Positions 12,864-13,110 of a DNA stretch of 13,110 bases are shown in pieces. The notes under the pieces were generated by a model. The model was not told the origin of the DNA, searched no databases, and worked only from the letters and a program-made list of their open reading frames with translations. The stretch spans positions 440-13,549 of the forward strand of contig JAFNGF010000285.1 in assembly GCA_017885385.1 (NCBI GenBank), written 5' to 3'. A program made the translations under genes and the position numbers. This stretch comes from Planctomycetota bacterium (GTDB lineage: Bacteria > Planctomycetota > Phycisphaerae > Sedimentisphaerales > Anaerobacaceae). Each line of letters starts with the position of its first letter. Within the stretch, counting starts at the first letter, position 1.

Positions 12864-12932
12864 CCTCGGCATCCTTCGACCCGGCTCAGAGCCTGCCCTG
12901 AGCCTGCCGAAGGGACAGACCTGTGGCCGAGG
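12864..12932. repeat. composite family-2 hairpin after the Gfo/Idh gene
   Basis: Starts directly after the TAG. Outer arms cctcggc (12864-12870) and gccgagg (12926-12932) enclose a long hairpin. Its outer arms are ccttcg (12873) and cgaagg (12908); its inner arms are ggctcag (12883) and ctgagcc (12898), around an 8-base loop. Two family-2 half-elements lie head to head. It may help stop transcription from both sides, but there is no T-run. Confidence 0.6.
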
Positions 12933-12933
12933 C

Positions 12934-12956
12934 AACCCCGCCACAGGGGCGGGGTT
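12934..12956. terminator. 9-bp GC hairpin between convergent genes
   Basis: aaccccgcc (12934-12942) pairs with ggcggggtt (12948-12956) around a 5-base loop. It sits between the convergent Gfo/Idh gene and lamin-tail fragment. On either strand it is flanked by aa/tt but by no long T-run, so it is a possible bidirectional terminator or another palindromic repeat. Confidence 0.4.
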
Positions 12957-12982
12957 AATCGCGGTCTTAAACGCCCGGACAA

Positions 12983-13110
12983 TCACGGGTTGACCTGGCC
13001 GGGGGAAGCAGAACCAGCCTTCCAGTTGGCTACGTCATTGCCATAAGCAGAAGAGATCCGGCGAGAAAGTGACATCCCGGCGCCGTCAGCTTCGGTAGGC
13101 CACAAATCTA
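12983..13110 (-). CDS. C-terminal end of a lamin-tail-domain (LTD) protein, partial
   Basis: The minus strand is open from the window edge to a TGA at 12983-12985, giving 41 residues. The pattern WPTEADGAGMSLSRRIS, then AYGNDVANWKAG and SPGQVNP, is the usual last part of a lamin tail domain: a Ser-Leu-x-Arg strand, GND-x-x-NW, and a closing PG-x-x-N. In planctomycetes these domains occur in large secreted or surface proteins, often with CotH-like or beta-sandwich modules; which one this is lies outside the window. The 5' part is missing. Only the short length limits confidence. Confidence 0.7.
   Translation of the reverse strand, partial: DLWPTEADGAGMSLSRRISSAYGNDVANWKAGSASPGQVNP

Overview
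The window looks like chromosomal DNA from an environmental planctomycete or close relative. This rests on recalled protein types, not on a marker gene: a Tat-exported Gfo/Idh/MocA oxidoreductase, a secreted five-bladed-propeller glycosidase-like protein starting RLYNGIILPDEWPP, a lamin-tail-domain protein end, many exported glycoside hydrolases, and many short palindromic repeats. It carries seven essentially complete or large partial genes plus one gene fragment at the right edge, nearly all for an exported glycan-degradation programme. No tRNA, rRNA, CRISPR array, integrase or transposase was seen.

Layout. Positions 3-1682 (+) hold the C-terminal two thirds of a GH2 exo-beta-D-glucosaminidase. 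Convergent to it is a tight three-gene minus-strand operon, transcribed from about 7984 down to 1737: a GH95-like secreted hydrolase (5668-7983), a polytopic membrane protein of unknown function (3988-5667), and a secreted beta-propeller plus alpha-helical-toroid protein (1737-3983). The stop of the first gene directly abuts the start of the second, and the second and third are 4 bases apart. Divergent from the operon, across 96 bases full of repeats, is a secreted TIM-barrel-type putative glycosidase (8080-9645, +). Next come a minus-strand secreted propeller protein (9699-11342) and, divergent from it, a Tat-exported Gfo/Idh/MocA protein (11490-12863, +). At the right edge the last 41 residues of a lamin-tail-domain protein run in from the minus strand (12983-13110).

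Working together: the predicted enzymes (glucosaminidase, fucosidase-like GH95, putative glycosidases, exported sugar oxidoreductase) suggest use of an amino-sugar- and perhaps deoxyhexose-containing glycan outside the cytoplasm. No transporter of a known family, sulfatase or regulator is in view, so the substrate is open.

The most unusual signal lies inside the genes. A 50-bp twin-hairpin repeat is present three times (3160-3233, 4688-4737, 10156-10205), each time within a coding region, in the same codon phase and in both orientations. It reads through as 16-17 extra residues. One copy carries a second repeat family in the loop of its first hairpin. Other short palindromic repeats sit in frame in the TIM-barrel gene, the Gfo/Idh gene and again in the membrane-protein gene, or in the spacers. 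The main elements lack stop codons in all six frames. This resembles REP/BIME-type repeats and the in-frame Rickettsia palindromic elements, and is the best candidate here for an undescribed system.
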